A stretch of 64,000 bases of DNA from Candidatus Obscuribacterales bacterium (GCA_020634035.1 JACKCM010000007.1:62001-126000); one strand, 5' to 3'; numbered from the stretch's first letter, positions 41,215-49,861 are shown. A program made the numbers and translations. The notes: generated by a model from the sequence alone, not told the origin.

Positions 41215-41937
41215 ATGGAACTGCTATCTAACGGTATTTTGAAAAAGCTTTCTCCGGATATCAAGAATCTGGTTCTAGAAAGAGCAGAACTAGTAGAGCT
41301 GCAAATTAGAGAAGTGGCCTATGAGTCGAATGAACCTATAGAAAATGCTTACTTTCCAGAAAGTGGTGTCATTTCGATTGTGACACCAATGAGTGATGGT
41401 GTCCTGGTAGAGGCTGCCACCGTAGGTGATGAAGGAATGGTAGGGATACCTCTCATTTTGAGGGCGCGCAAAAGTTCTACTAGAGCTTTTTGTCAAATTC
41501 CTGGAACCGCCTGGAGAATCAGTGCTGATCACTTTCAGTATTGTTTGCGCAGTGCAGAATTTACGGTTCTATTGCTTAGATACACTCAGACTTTTCTTGA
41601 TGTTTTAGCACAGACGTCGGCGTGTAATCGTCTGCACAGTATAGAAGAGCGATGCGCCAGATGGCTTTTGCGGTTGCATGATAGAGTCGGAGAATCCAAT
41701 GACGATATCATACCGATAACCCAGGAGTTTTTGGCTCAGATGCTTGGTGTCCGGCGAACTGGTGTTAATCTGGCTGCCGGCATTCTTCAGCGAGCCGGCT
41801 TTATAACCTATGTTCGTGGAAAAATAACCATTCTTGATCGTGAGGGTCTCGAAGAGGTGGCTTGTGAGTGTTATAGAGTGGCGCGAGAGTCTTTTGAAGC
41901 TCTTGACTCACTTGACTCACGTGACTCAAAGGAATAA
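41215..41937 (+). CDS. Crp/Fnr-family transcriptional regulator
   Basis: 240 residues. An N-terminal cyclic-nucleotide-binding-like beta barrel (EVAYESNEPIENAYFPESGV, TVGDEGMVGIPL) and a C-terminal winged helix (ITQEFLAQMLGVRRTGVNLA, then LQRAGFITYVRGKITILDREGL). The sensor lacks the RxxR-type phosphate-binding pattern of cAMP receptors, and the short PES-GVIS version is common in stress regulators of environmental bacteria. The end has 9 bp repeats (LDSLDSRDS). GAGGGA lies about ten bases before the ATG. Confidence 0.92.
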   Translation: MELLSNGILKKLSPDIKNLVLERAELVELQIREVAYESNEPIENAYFPESGVISIVTPMSDGVLVEAATVGDEGMVGIPLILRARKSSTRAFCQIPGTAWRISADHFQYCLRSAEFTVLLLRYTQTFLDVLAQTSACNRLHSIEERCARWLLRLHDRVGESNDDIIPITQEFLAQMLGVRRTGVNLAAGILQRAGFITYVRGKITILDREGLEEVACECYRVARESFEALDSLDSRDSKE

Positions 41938-42024
41938 TCAATAAGTCTCCTCTTCATAGTAAACTTCTGGCGATGGCTTGTCCCATCGCCAACCCCAATT
42001 CATCCAGAGAACCGAGATCGAAGC

Positions 42025-42780
42025 ATGTCCCTCGCAATCATCATCATCACCGTCCTGGTCGTCCTCGCCGTCATCGGGCAGGTATACACCCGCAGAGTCG
42101 TCCAGACCGATAACCTCGAACTCAGCCAGGGCATGGTCGAGGCGATGCTCGGCGTCGTCGGCACACTCTTCTCGCTTCTGCTCGGGCTGCTTGTCGCCAA
42201 CGCCATCGAGTCCTACCACGAGATCAAGGTCCAGGTCTCTGAGGAAGCCAATTCTCTGGCGAATATATATCGCCTTTCCGAAGGGCTCGAATCAGTCGAC
42301 AGGCTCAAAATTCGCGAGACTTGCAGGGTATACAACCGCAAGGTGATAACCGACGAGTGGCCAAAAATGGCTAACATGGAGATGTCCCAGGACTGCTGGG
42401 ACCTCTACGGTAAAATCTGGTCGGACTGTGTTCTGCTGAAGCCTGAAACCGAGCAGGAGTCTAACATTCAGTCGAGCCTATTAGATTCTGCCAAAAACCT
42501 GGGCGAAACCCGCCGCGCCCGCAGCATAACCTGCAAAGCCAAGCTCTCACCCATTTTATGGGCGGCGATTTTCTTCGGCTCAATCATCACCATAGTCTTC
42601 ACCTATTTCTTCACTTCTAAGATAGGGCGTCTGCACACCCTTTTGACCGTTCTCATCGCGATTTCGCTGGGGCTCAATATATGGCTGCTCGCCGCCTACA
42701 GCCTGCCCTTCAGCAGCGAGCTCAAAATCCAGCCAGAAATCTTCGAAATTCTCGAGCAGCAAGTCTTTAAGACGCCCTAG
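42025..42780 (+). CDS. DUF4239-like (bestrophin-like) membrane protein
   Basis: 251 residues with four membrane segments in two pairs: LAIIIITVLVVLAVIGQVY and EAMLGVVGTLFSLLLGLLVA at the N-terminus, SPILWAAIFFGSIITIVFTY and LLTVLIAISLGLNIWLLAAY at the C-terminus. A cytoplasmic helical stretch of about 110 residues lies between (EANSLANIYRLSEGL). This layout is that of DUF4239. No transport activity is established. A strong hairpin 107 bp downstream probably ends the transcript. Confidence 0.82.
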   Translation: MSLAIIIITVLVVLAVIGQVYTRRVVQTDNLELSQGMVEAMLGVVGTLFSLLLGLLVANAIESYHEIKVQVSEEANSLANIYRLSEGLESVDRLKIRETCRVYNRKVITDEWPKMANMEMSQDCWDLYGKIWSDCVLLKPETEQESNIQSSLLDSAKNLGETRRARSITCKAKLSPILWAAIFFGSIITIVFTYFFTSKIGRLHTLLTVLIAISLGLNIWLLAAYSLPFSSELKIQPEIFEILEQQVFKTP

Positions 42781-42886
42781 TCAGCCAGCGAGCACGTATG
42801 GGCGTAAGCATGGACGTATGCATGCAAGCACGGTCGCTCGCATGCATCAGCCAGACCGGCGACGCCCCTGCCTGTAGTTCCTGCAG

Positions 42887-42934
42887 AGAAAGTAGGCTAT
42901 TTGGTTGGTTGACCAACTAAATAACCTACTTTCT
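42887..42934. terminator. Long hairpin, likely bidirectional terminator
   Basis: AGAAAGTAGG...TATTTGGTTGGT pairs with ACCAACTAAATA...CCTACTTTCT with one mismatch and one wobble, a stem of about 22 bp with a tight loop. A T-run-like TTTCT ends the right arm. It lies between the membrane protein gene and the beta-repeat gene. Confidence 0.6.
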
Positions 42935-43051
42935 AAAACGGCACATAGTAGTCGTGCCTTTTTCTAATTTGGACTGTAACGTAGCGGTTGGATTCGGGTC
43001 GTAATATCAAAATATTCCTCCTGCCCCTCCAGATTGCGAGTTTCTTTCATC

Positions 43052-44467
43052 ATGGTCAATACTCTTAGCTTAAAAAGCCTCAAAAGCAACGCTGACACGG
43101 GGCGTACTGACGCAGTCCCCGCAGCCCCCGAAGCCGCCGAATCCACCGATTCTTCCAAAGCAGGGGCCGACAACGCCTCCGACCGCAGCCTCAACCTGGT
43201 TCAAAGTGGCGACCTCAAAGACGTCCGCAATTCTATGCATAGGGGCGGCGATGCTCAAAAGACCGGTGCTATGGCTGTATTCGACGGCGCCAACGCCCCG
43301 ACCATCGAGAACATCGCCGCTCAACCTGGAGCTCTGTCGGGCAAAGAATCTGCCGAATTCAAAATCGACGGCGTGGTTGTTCCAGGCAATAGCGATCTCT
43401 ATAAAACACCAAGCTATTTCTCTGGTGTATTTTCTCCCCGCACGGTATGGGAGGAAGGCAGAGGTGTCGGTGAAAGTTCCGGACGTTCGGATGAAGCAGA
43501 AATTTCTAGAAATGCGGACGGCACGATAGTTGGCAAAGATGCCGAAAGTGGTGAAAAATTCGTTCTGACTCCTCTCGTGCTCGACCGCATGGCGGGACGC
43601 TCGGCTGCTGCGGAGGTAGACTCTGAGGGAGCGCTTGCCGGCATTCAAATCGAGGATGCAGATGTCCATTATCGTCTCGCTGCCGAAGAGAATGGTGTAA
43701 GCTTCAGTCGTTCGACAGAAAACGGCACAGAAACTGTGACTTACAGCATTGAAACAGGCCAAGCTCTTTCGAAGCAATCTGTCGATAAAGACGGAAATGC
43801 CAGGCAGCTGCCCGTCAACACCGAAGACTCCCTAGCCAGAGGGCAGGACAAGGACGGTAATTCTGCATTTCAAGTCTATGACGCTTCCAAAAAGTCTACA
43901 ATTCAGATTACTGTCGGTGCCGATGGTCTGCCCAAGAGCAAATTAGAGTTCGGGACAGGGTTTCAGATTGAGACTCAATATGGCGAAGATGGAAAGGCAC
44001 AGTCGGTTATCGAGTACAAATTAGATGCCAGTGGTCGTGTTCAGACGCGCACCACGGAGACGTCCATGGGGATTGCTTTTGAAGGTTACAATCAGGAAGG
44101 CGAGATAGTCAGCCAGGAGGTCCATCTTCCGGGCAGTACCCAGAATAATCACGTGAATGCCGATGGTAGCATCACTAAGGTGCAAGAGAACGCGGATGGC
44201 ACTAGCGAATTTCATAATACTACTGCTGATGGCACCAGGGTGGATGGATCATCGGACCCCACAAACGGTGTCAACACGATTAAGACAACACATCTCGATG
44301 GCACCTACACCCAGTCTACCGAGAACAAAGAGAGTTCTATCTATACAGTAGGTGATGATAAAGGCAACTGGTGGACAGTTGAGAAGCCACATAAAAAAGG
44401 GATTTCAATAATTTCTCGTGGCAACGGCAACGATGTCTACGAAAGCCGAGTTCAGAAGGAACTTTGA
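43052..44467 (+). CDS. Large Asp/Gly-rich beta-repeat protein
   Basis: 471 residues from the ATG at 43052; a TTG at 43034 is the longer option. No signal peptide; N-terminal 70 residues Ala/Asp/Ser-rich and disordered. From about 200 on it consists of short strands with DG or DxxG turns: DKDGNARQLPV, GADGLPKSKLEFG, YGEDGKAQSVIEYKLDASGR, NADGSITKVQENADGTSEF. This resembles YD/Rhs-type strands but without the YD core, and the giant protein at 303 has a similar block. Perhaps a surface or effector protein lacking a toxin tip. Function unknown. Confidence 0.8.
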   Translation: MVNTLSLKSLKSNADTGRTDAVPAAPEAAESTDSSKAGADNASDRSLNLVQSGDLKDVRNSMHRGGDAQKTGAMAVFDGANAPTIENIAAQPGALSGKESAEFKIDGVVVPGNSDLYKTPSYFSGVFSPRTVWEEGRGVGESSGRSDEAEISRNADGTIVGKDAESGEKFVLTPLVLDRMAGRSAAAEVDSEGALAGIQIEDADVHYRLAAEENGVSFSRSTENGTETVTYSIETGQALSKQSVDKDGNARQLPVNTEDSLARGQDKDGNSAFQVYDASKKSTIQITVGADGLPKSKLEFGTGFQIETQYGEDGKAQSVIEYKLDASGRVQTRTTETSMGIAFEGYNQEGEIVSQEVHLPGSTQNNHVNADGSITKVQENADGTSEFHNTTADGTRVDGSSDPTNGVNTIKTTHLDGTYTQSTENKESSIYTVGDDKGNWWTVEKPHKKGISIISRGNGNDVYESRVQKEL

Positions 44468-44611
44468 GGAGAATCTTTTGTCAAGAGCGGCCTGGTTTTT
44501 GGCTTTGCCTTCAGAAGTTTTGACTGATCGGAAATTTCAGCAAAAATCCCCGGCAGGCTCTATACTTATGCTTGTGTCGGCTATAGTTGCCGCGACTATA
44601 GATAAAAATAT

Positions 44612-45724
44612 ATGAGAAAGTCGGCCATTACCATGTCATCAATGAAAGCTCGTTTTTTCATCCCTTCGGCAGCGCTTCTCTTTGTGGGCGTTTGTGTGGG
44701 CTCAGGTTTATATATGCAAAATTCTGTCCCTGCCTCAGCCGCCGCCGCAGAAGATGCCTGTTGCAAGGCACAAGCGAAGCCGCCACAAGCTGGGTCCGCT
44801 GTCGCCACGCTGAAGCTACCCGAGCACTATCGAGGCTCTGCCCTTCAAAAAGAGATTGCCGACGGGGTCATTTACTACCGGCTTCAGTCGGGCAAGATGA
44901 TAGCGCATTTGATATCGATGGATCTCAACAACCCATCTTACAAAGTTGTTCCTCTTATAGCTCAAAGCCGAGACACCACCACCGATCTCACCGCCCGCGC
45001 CAGTGCCGTCGCAGGAATAAACGCAGGCTATTTCAACCTCACCGATGGTGTCAGCGCCAGCTATGTAACCGCAGACGGCAAGCAGGTTCTCGACCCCACC
45101 GTAAACAAAGCTTTGATAGAGAACCCCAATCTAAAGCCCTTCTTGAAGCAGATCTTCGATAGAAGCGAGCTACGCATTTACGAGCCGAAAAATTCAAAAC
45201 CAGCTTCAAAGGAAGCCGTCGGCGAAGGAAGAAAACCAGGCGATCTGCAGGCGGCTATCGTCGCCCATCATCAGCCGATACCAGCTAAAGTCCGCATCCT
45301 TCATGTCATGCAGGGCGGACCGGCTTTGCTGCCAGCCATTCGCTCCGAGGCAGAAGCCTTTATTAGAAAAGGCAAAGACGGCAAGAGCGTCGACGCCATC
45401 GGCACCACCAGAAAGGCGGCGCGCACCGCTATCGGCATAACTTCCGGTGGTGGCATAGTCTTCGCCATTATCGAAGGCTCCCGGGGCAAAGAGTTCAAAG
45501 CCGGCGCCTCATTAAAAGACATGGCACAGCTCCTTAAAGAAGTCGGCTGTACCGCCGCCCTCAATCTTGATGGTGGCACAAGCACCACCATGGCTGTCCG
45601 CGCCACCGCCGAGCAACTCGGTCTCGACCGCGCTTCTGTCCGCTCCGAGGACAAATACTCGGTGGTCTTCTCCAACGAAGAGGAGCGCAAGGTTAAATCG
45701 GCGCTGGCGATTGTGCCTAGATAG
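44612..45724 (+). CDS. Phosphodiester glycosidase (NAGPA-like) family exported protein
   Basis: 370 residues. Signal anchor ARFFIPSAALLFVGVCVGSG, followed by an Ala-rich linker. The domain carries the family landmarks ASAVAGINAGYF and CTAALNLDGGTSTTMAV plus ARTAIGITSGGGIVFAIIEG. Relatives remove GlcNAc from mannose-6-phosphate in animals; bacterial members act on envelope glycans, substrates largely unknown. Start could also be MSSMKARFF (8 residues in). CTATAGT and ACTATAG (44581-44601) form a small inverted repeat just upstream. Confidence 0.9.
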   Translation: MRKSAITMSSMKARFFIPSAALLFVGVCVGSGLYMQNSVPASAAAAEDACCKAQAKPPQAGSAVATLKLPEHYRGSALQKEIADGVIYYRLQSGKMIAHLISMDLNNPSYKVVPLIAQSRDTTTDLTARASAVAGINAGYFNLTDGVSASYVTADGKQVLDPTVNKALIENPNLKPFLKQIFDRSELRIYEPKNSKPASKEAVGEGRKPGDLQAAIVAHHQPIPAKVRILHVMQGGPALLPAIRSEAEAFIRKGKDGKSVDAIGTTRKAARTAIGITSGGGIVFAIIEGSRGKEFKAGASLKDMAQLLKEVGCTAALNLDGGTSTTMAVRATAEQLGLDRASVRSEDKYSVVFSNEEERKVKSALAIVPR

Positions 45725-45793
45725 ATGGTATCCTTGAGCGAATAGGCGTCATTTGTTTCGGGTTCTTTAAAGACAAGAGAAAAGCTAGAGACG

Positions 45794-47557
45794 ATGTACG
45801 AGCAAGGCGACATCCCTATCGGTTCTCATATTGGCAGATATAAAGTGGTGGAGATGCTCGGCACCGGCGCCATGGGCATCGTGCTCAAGGGTATCGAGCC
45901 CCATTCTGGCGAAGAGGTCGCTATCAAGCTTCTGGCAAGCGAGCTGGTCAAGGACAATGTCGCCATCCAGAGAATGGCTCAAGAGGCGCAGCTGCTTTCG
46001 CATTTGAAGCATCCTAATATTCCGGAAACCTATAATTTCGGTACTCTAGATAACGGTCGGGCTTATCTGGTGATGGAATTTGTCCAGGGGGAGACCCTGG
46101 AGAGCTATGTCGAGCGCAAAGGCACCGCGCCCTTAGATATGACCGTCAATGTCGGCTTGCAGCTAGCCCATGCCATGCAGGCAGCCCATACCGAAGGCAT
46201 TGTGCATCGGGATCTGAAGCCACCGAATGTGATGCTGGGCAAAGTCGACGACAAGCTCGCCATCAAGGTGCTCGATTTTGGTGTCGCCCGTATTTTGTCA
46301 GATTCAAGGCGTCTGACCAAAACAGGCGAGGCTGTGGGCAGTCCTATCTTTATGAGCCCCGAGCAGTGCCAGGGTAAGCCTATGGATCATCGCTCCGATA
46401 TGTATTCTTACGCGATTATCTTGTTCTATTGTCTTACCGGGCGCTTCCCGCATAAAGCTTCGAACCTGCATGACACTTTTGTGATGAAGACCACTTTAGA
46501 GTGTCCGCAGATAAAGGAGTTTAATCCGTCTCATGTCGGGCCGCCTGCCCTGGACGAACTTATATATAAGTGTATGCGGATCTCGCCTGATGAGCGCTAT
46601 GAAGATATGGGCGAGGTTTTTAGAGAGCTCAAAAAAGTTGCCGAAGCTGCCCAGATCAGGACAGATTCTCTGGCTGTACTGGACCTTGGCTATGGTGCGC
46701 TTCATTCTGGTGCTGGCACCGGTAGCGGTGCCAGAGGCGCTGTTGGTCAGGCTGTCGATTTGCAATCGAATCCAGACGCCGACATGGACACCAACTGGGG
46801 GGCAGATAGAGGTCCAGATAGAGCCTCCGGGGCGGCCGCCTGGTCTCGGGGCTCTGAAAAGTTGCGGCGCAGAGCGGCTTCCGGCGCAGATTTAAAAGAA
46901 GGTTTCAATTGGAAGAGTCCCCAGGCACTGGTAATAGGTCTTTGTGCCCTTCTTGCCATGGCTTTTGCTGTCATGGCTCTGGTCTCTTTCAATCAGCCTC
47001 AAGTAAAGACCCCTGCCGTGCAGGCGACTTCTGGCGATGGCAAAGACGGGGCGTCGGGGGAGGCAGGACCAGCAGGAGAGGCAGATTCAGGCGCCAATTC
47101 TAAGTCTGATACCAGATCTGATTCTAATTCTCAATCAAATAATGGCAGAAGTCCCAATCGCCTGGGTGCGACGCCATCTTCAGAGCAGCTTAAGTATAAG
47201 ACTATTCGAGATCAGCTTCCTTCGACCGGCAAGCCGGCAACAGGCGCTGCCGCGTCGCCTGCTAGTACTAGAAGTACAACGGGCACTGGAACCTCGGCAT
47301 CCGGAGCTTCCACCGCGACAGCTCCAAAACCCGCTCCCGCGCGGCACAATTCTAATAAGTCAGCCAGAGGCTCTTCTATTAAAGAGCCATTCCACAACTT
47401 CCTGCCCGCAGCGCTGCCCCCGGTCGCTCTCCCTACCGCCTCAGCCGACCCGCCGGCGGAGGCACCGACCAGAACAAAGTCGACGACACCTGGTGGCGCT
47501 ATCGTCTCAAGCATCAGGATTGAAAATTTCAAAAAAATCGGCTTTGGCAGGTTGTAA
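45794..47557 (+). CDS. Transmembrane Ser/Thr protein kinase
   Basis: 587 residues. Hanks-type kinase domain about 15-285: GTGAMGIV (23-30), catalytic Lys K45 in VAIK, HRDLKPPN with D140 and N145, DFG at 161-163, and SPEQ in the P+1 loop region. All catalytic residues are present. One membrane helix (LVIGLCALLAMAFAVMALVSF) near 375-397, then a Ser/Ala/Pro-rich outer tail without a known sensor domain. GAG precedes the ATG closely. The gene precedes the duplicated hairpin element. Confidence 0.94.
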   Translation: MYEQGDIPIGSHIGRYKVVEMLGTGAMGIVLKGIEPHSGEEVAIKLLASELVKDNVAIQRMAQEAQLLSHLKHPNIPETYNFGTLDNGRAYLVMEFVQGETLESYVERKGTAPLDMTVNVGLQLAHAMQAAHTEGIVHRDLKPPNVMLGKVDDKLAIKVLDFGVARILSDSRRLTKTGEAVGSPIFMSPEQCQGKPMDHRSDMYSYAIILFYCLTGRFPHKASNLHDTFVMKTTLECPQIKEFNPSHVGPPALDELIYKCMRISPDERYEDMGEVFRELKKVAEAAQIRTDSLAVLDLGYGALHSGAGTGSGARGAVGQAVDLQSNPDADMDTNWGADRGPDRASGAAAWSRGSEKLRRRAASGADLKEGFNWKSPQALVIGLCALLAMAFAVMALVSFNQPQVKTPAVQATSGDGKDGASGEAGPAGEADSGANSKSDTRSDSNSQSNNGRSPNRLGATPSSEQLKYKTIRDQLPSTGKPATGAAASPASTRSTTGTGTSASGASTATAPKPAPARHNSNKSARGSSIKEPFHNFLPAALPPVALPTASADPPAEAPTRTKSTTPGGAIVSSIRIENFKKIGFGRL

Positions 47558-47689
47558 ACAATTCGCCAACAAATCCGAATCATACTGAAAGAGTGGAGCA
47601 AACGAAGCGGTTTTTCGCAATCGACTCTCTCATTTTTAAGTTAACTACTTACTCACTCACTCGTTTAAACACTTAGTTTCTTTTTAGAT

Positions 47690-47716
47690 GGAGCCGCGTA
47701 AATCGGCTTCGGGAGG
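47690..47716 (+). promoter_or_regulatory. Leader hairpin next to the ribosome binding site, copy 1
   Basis: GGAGCCG and CGGCTTC (one G.U) form a 7 bp stem with a 7 nt loop; the Shine-Dalgarno GGGAGG starts at the very next base and the ATG follows six bases after it. Copy 2 (48648-48674) has the same geometry with a compensatory pair change. It may control ribosome access. Confidence 0.5.
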
Positions 47717-47721
47717 TTCAC

Positions 47722-48188
47722 ATGGCTAATGTATTTCAAGAGGCGCCCCAGGTCGTTCCTGTGGAGAACACCAGAGTCACCGATAGTGGTACCAGCATCG
47801 GCTGGAAGCGGGGCGGATCTTAGTTCTCAGATCTGGGCGAGATGCAGAAAACCACAGGCGACAGTCAGGTCAACGGTCAGCTTGGTAGCACCACCTCGTC
47901 CGATTCGAACAGTGACAGCCTCAGCCAGGAAAGAGTCAAAGACAGCGGCGAAAAGAATTTGCCCTCTATCGAGCTGACAGTCAAAAAGATAGTGAGGCAA
48001 AGTCTCCCGCAGGGGAACCTTCTCAGGACCTGCCCAAGGGTGACGGAAAGAAAGACTCTGGGGATCCTAAAGAACCTAGAGCCAATGGGGCAGATCCAAA
48101 AGGCGCCGTCATACCCGCCGACCCCAAAGGTCCTCAAATTATTATTCCTGCTCCAAGGGAAGGCCTGGTAATCGAACGCAAGAGTTAA
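47722..48188 (+). pseudogene. Disrupted small protein gene, copy 1
   Basis: A perfect ribosome binding site leads into MANVFQEAPQVVP, but a TAG stops it after 33 codons; the same frame then goes on as MQKTTGDSQVNGQLGST, which matches MRKTHGDSA of copy 2. Another frame change near 47977 is needed to reach the final part, DSQKDSEAKSPAGEPSQDLP and GPQIIIPAPREGLVIERKS, ending at 48188. Compared with copy 2, two compensating indels explain the internal stop. The protein would be Pro/Asp/Lys-rich and disordered. Function unknown. Confidence 0.6.
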
Positions 48189-48206
48189 GATAGCGTTCCG
48201 AGTATA

Positions 48207-48271
48207 GTCCGGAGAAGTGAACAGAGTGCGGCGGTGCGCGGCGGTCGCACCCTGTTCACCAGGCTCCGGAC
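48207..48271 (+). ncRNA. Structured RNA hairpin, copy 1
   Basis: Three stacked helices: GTCCGGAG with CTCCGGAC, GTGAACAG with CTGTTCAC, GTGCG with CGCAC, closed by the 15 nt loop GCGGTGCGCGGCGGT. Copy 2 at 49084-49124 keeps the loop (13 of 15) but has different, still paired stem bases. No T-run follows, so this is not a simple terminator. Confidence 0.6.
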
Positions 48272-48422
48272 AAGCGAGACGGAGATGTCTCGATAGGCTC
48301 AGTCCCTGCGAACCGATAAAAGTGCGCCATCTATCCTATCCTCCCGGCGCCTGGAGAGTTGAGTTCACACCGGATCTGCTCCATCGATCATCTCCGCCTT
48401 CTCCTTTTTAGATAGAAAAAAA

Positions 48423-48471
48423 ACAATACTGCTCTTTGATCCGGTCTACCCGCATTGAAGAGCAGTATTGT
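48423..48471 (-). terminator. Minus-strand terminator without an obvious gene
   Basis: ACAATACTGCTCTT and AAGAGCAGTATTGT (14 bp, perfect) flank 21 nt. On the minus strand it is followed by eight T. No minus-strand gene ends here; it would stop antisense transcription into copy 1. Confidence 0.55.
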
Positions 48472-48647
48472 ATTAGTGACGTTATTTCTCTTGTAGTAAC
48501 TAATACGCCAACAATTTGCCAACAATTCGACGTCATAATAAAAGTATGGAGAGCAATCAGCGGTGTCTTGTAATCATTCAGTCCATCGAATTAAATGACC
48601 TTTTGTTGCTCGCTCACTCGTTTTATCACACAGTTTCTTCAATCGAT

Positions 48648-48674
48648 GAAGCCTTCTAGAGAGGTTTCGGGAGG
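48648..48674 (+). promoter_or_regulatory. Leader hairpin next to the ribosome binding site, copy 2
   Basis: GAAGCCT and AGGTTTC (one G.U) pair around TCTAGAG, and GGGAGG follows at once. Relative to copy 1, stem position 7 changes from G-C to T-A, and positions 2 and 4 change between Watson-Crick and wobble pairs, so pairing is kept. Confidence 0.5.
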
Positions 48675-48679
48675 TTAAC

Positions 48680-49034
48680 ATGGCAGACGTTTATCAACAG
48701 TTATCCGGAGTCGCAGCACCTGAACAGCCAGAGTCACAGACGGCGGTGGTCCCAGCGGTGGTGGCGGCAAGTCCCTATGATTTGAGCTCTAAGACCTGGG
48801 ACGATATGCGCAAAACCCATGGCGATTCCGCTTCTTCCAGCGAAGCTTTTGTATGTACCGCGGATGACGCGGTCGGTGGAAGGTTTTGACGAAGCCATTA
48901 AAAATGGAGAAAGTCTATTGCCGCCGGTGGAAATATTCGAGCAAAAGACTACCGGTGCCGACAAAGGCGAAGCCAAGGTTGCCCAAAGCTTATCGGCTCT
49001 GAGGGAAATTTCCAAGGGCTCTGATAAAGAGTAG
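48680..49034 (+). pseudogene. Small protein gene copy 2, split by a +1 frame change
   Basis: MADVYQQLSGVAAPEQPESQ runs to a TGA at 48887; skipping one T at AGG-TTT-TGA-C continues as DEAIKNGESLLPPVEIFEQ to a TAG at 49032, for 117 residues in total. The TTT TGA C context resembles the +1 frameshift site of prfB (CTT TGA C), so this could be programmed; it could also be a plain mutation. The protein is Ala/Val/Ser-rich at first, then helical. GGGAGG lies six bases before the ATG. Not recognised. Confidence 0.55.
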
Positions 49035-49083
49035 TCTGGACATAGCCCATACATAGCTCATTCATAGAATAGTTTCGGAAGAT

Positions 49084-49124
49084 CAGGTAGAGTGCAGCTG
49101 TGCGCAGCGGTTGCACTCTATCTG
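49084..49124 (+). ncRNA. Structured RNA hairpin, copy 2
   Basis: CAGGTAGAGTGCA pairs with TGCACTCTATCTG (12 Watson-Crick pairs, one wobble) around the 15 nt loop GCTGTGCGCAGCGGT. See copy 1. Confidence 0.6.
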
Positions 49125-49135
49125 CTATTTTCAGT

Positions 49136-49162
49136 TTGCGCTTTTAACGCTTTTAGTATAAT
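49136..49162 (+). promoter_or_regulatory. Promoter and direct repeat before the response regulator
   Basis: TATAAT at 49157-49162 lies only ten bases before the ATG at 49173, so the mRNA would be leaderless or nearly so. CGCTTTTA occurs at 49139-49146 and 49148-49155, a 9 bp spaced direct repeat of the kind bound by OmpR-type regulators; it could be an autoregulatory site. Confidence 0.5.
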
Positions 49163-49172
49163 TCTTTCTACT

Positions 49173-49861
49173 ATGGCTAAAATTCTGCTCGTCGAAGATG
49201 ATCTGATGCTCTTGAAGCTGGTCTGCCAGCATTTGCGGGGGCGGCTGCATGTGGTCGATGCGGTAGGCGATGCCGATGAGGCGGCGGCTTATTTAGATGT
49301 GGGGGACTTCGACCTGGTCATCATGGACTGGTGCCTGCCCGGGCAGTCGGGGCTGACCGGGGTCGATCTCTGTTCTAGCTACCGACAGAAAGGCGGCGAA
49401 GCGCCGGTGCTGTTTCTAACCGGGCAGTCCGATATAGATGATAAGACTGCTGGTTTCAATGCCGGTGCCGATGATTATCTGTGCAAGCCCTTTGATATGA
49501 AGGAGCTTCTATTGAGGGTAGAGTCCCTGCTCAGACGGCCGGCGGCGATGAAAAGCGATGTGTTTAGAGCCGGTTCTTTGACCGTCGAGCCCCGGGCGGG
49601 GCGCGTCATATTTAATGGCGAAGAGATTATGCTGCAACCACGGGAGATGGCGCTCTTAGAATTTTTGATGCGTCATCCTGATACCATATACGAACCGGCA
49701 GATCTGCTGGCTGGGTCTGGGAGACAGACTCTGATGCCGGCGAAGTGGCGCTTCGTACCTGTGTGTCGAATATTCGCAAGAAGCTCGGGATAAGCGACCG
49801 CAAGTCTATTATAGAGTCGGTGCACGGACGAGGTTATCGCTTCAATTCTCTCTCAGTCTGA
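49173..49861 (+). pseudogene. OmpR-family response regulator, frameshifted in the DNA-binding domain
   Basis: MAKILLVEDD (acids at 9-10), the phospho-acceptor D52 in VIMDWCLPG, and CKPFDMKELLLRVESLL form a complete receiver domain. The winged helix starts (LTVEPRAGRVIFNGEE, LQPREMALLEFLMRHP), but the frame breaks near 49713: as written it ends at 49793, while the -1 frame continues with VWETDSDAGEVALRTCVSNI and IESVHGRGYRF to a TGA at 49859-49861. One missing base explains it. It is either a recent mutation or a sequencing error. It faces the histidine kinase at 49895, a probable partner. Confidence 0.8.

Larger units (their letters stand above)
47557..48271 (+). repeat. Duplicated hairpin-ORF-hairpin element, copy 1
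   Basis: The stretch aligns with 48510-49124. Shared landmarks in order: AACAATTCGCCAACAAATCC against AACAATTTGCCAACAATTCG, a CTCACTCG stretch, a 7 bp leader hairpin touching GGGAGG, an ATG for a MA[ND]V[FY]Q protein, and a downstream hairpin with a 15 nt conserved loop. Offset between copies is about 950 bp. Confidence 0.7.
48510..49124 (+). repeat. Duplicated hairpin-ORF-hairpin element, copy 2
   Basis: Second copy of the element at 47557-48271, shorter by about 100 bp in the ORF part. It ends 50 bp before the response regulator gene. Confidence 0.7.

Noticed and set aside
42781..42860. Cluster of CGTATG/GCATGC words as a repeat array
   Set aside because: Units are short, irregular and without constant spacing.
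48217..48411. Small ORF over the 3' hairpin of copy 1
   Set aside because: It is open by chance through the GC-rich hairpin, has no ribosome binding site, and copy 2 has no equivalent.
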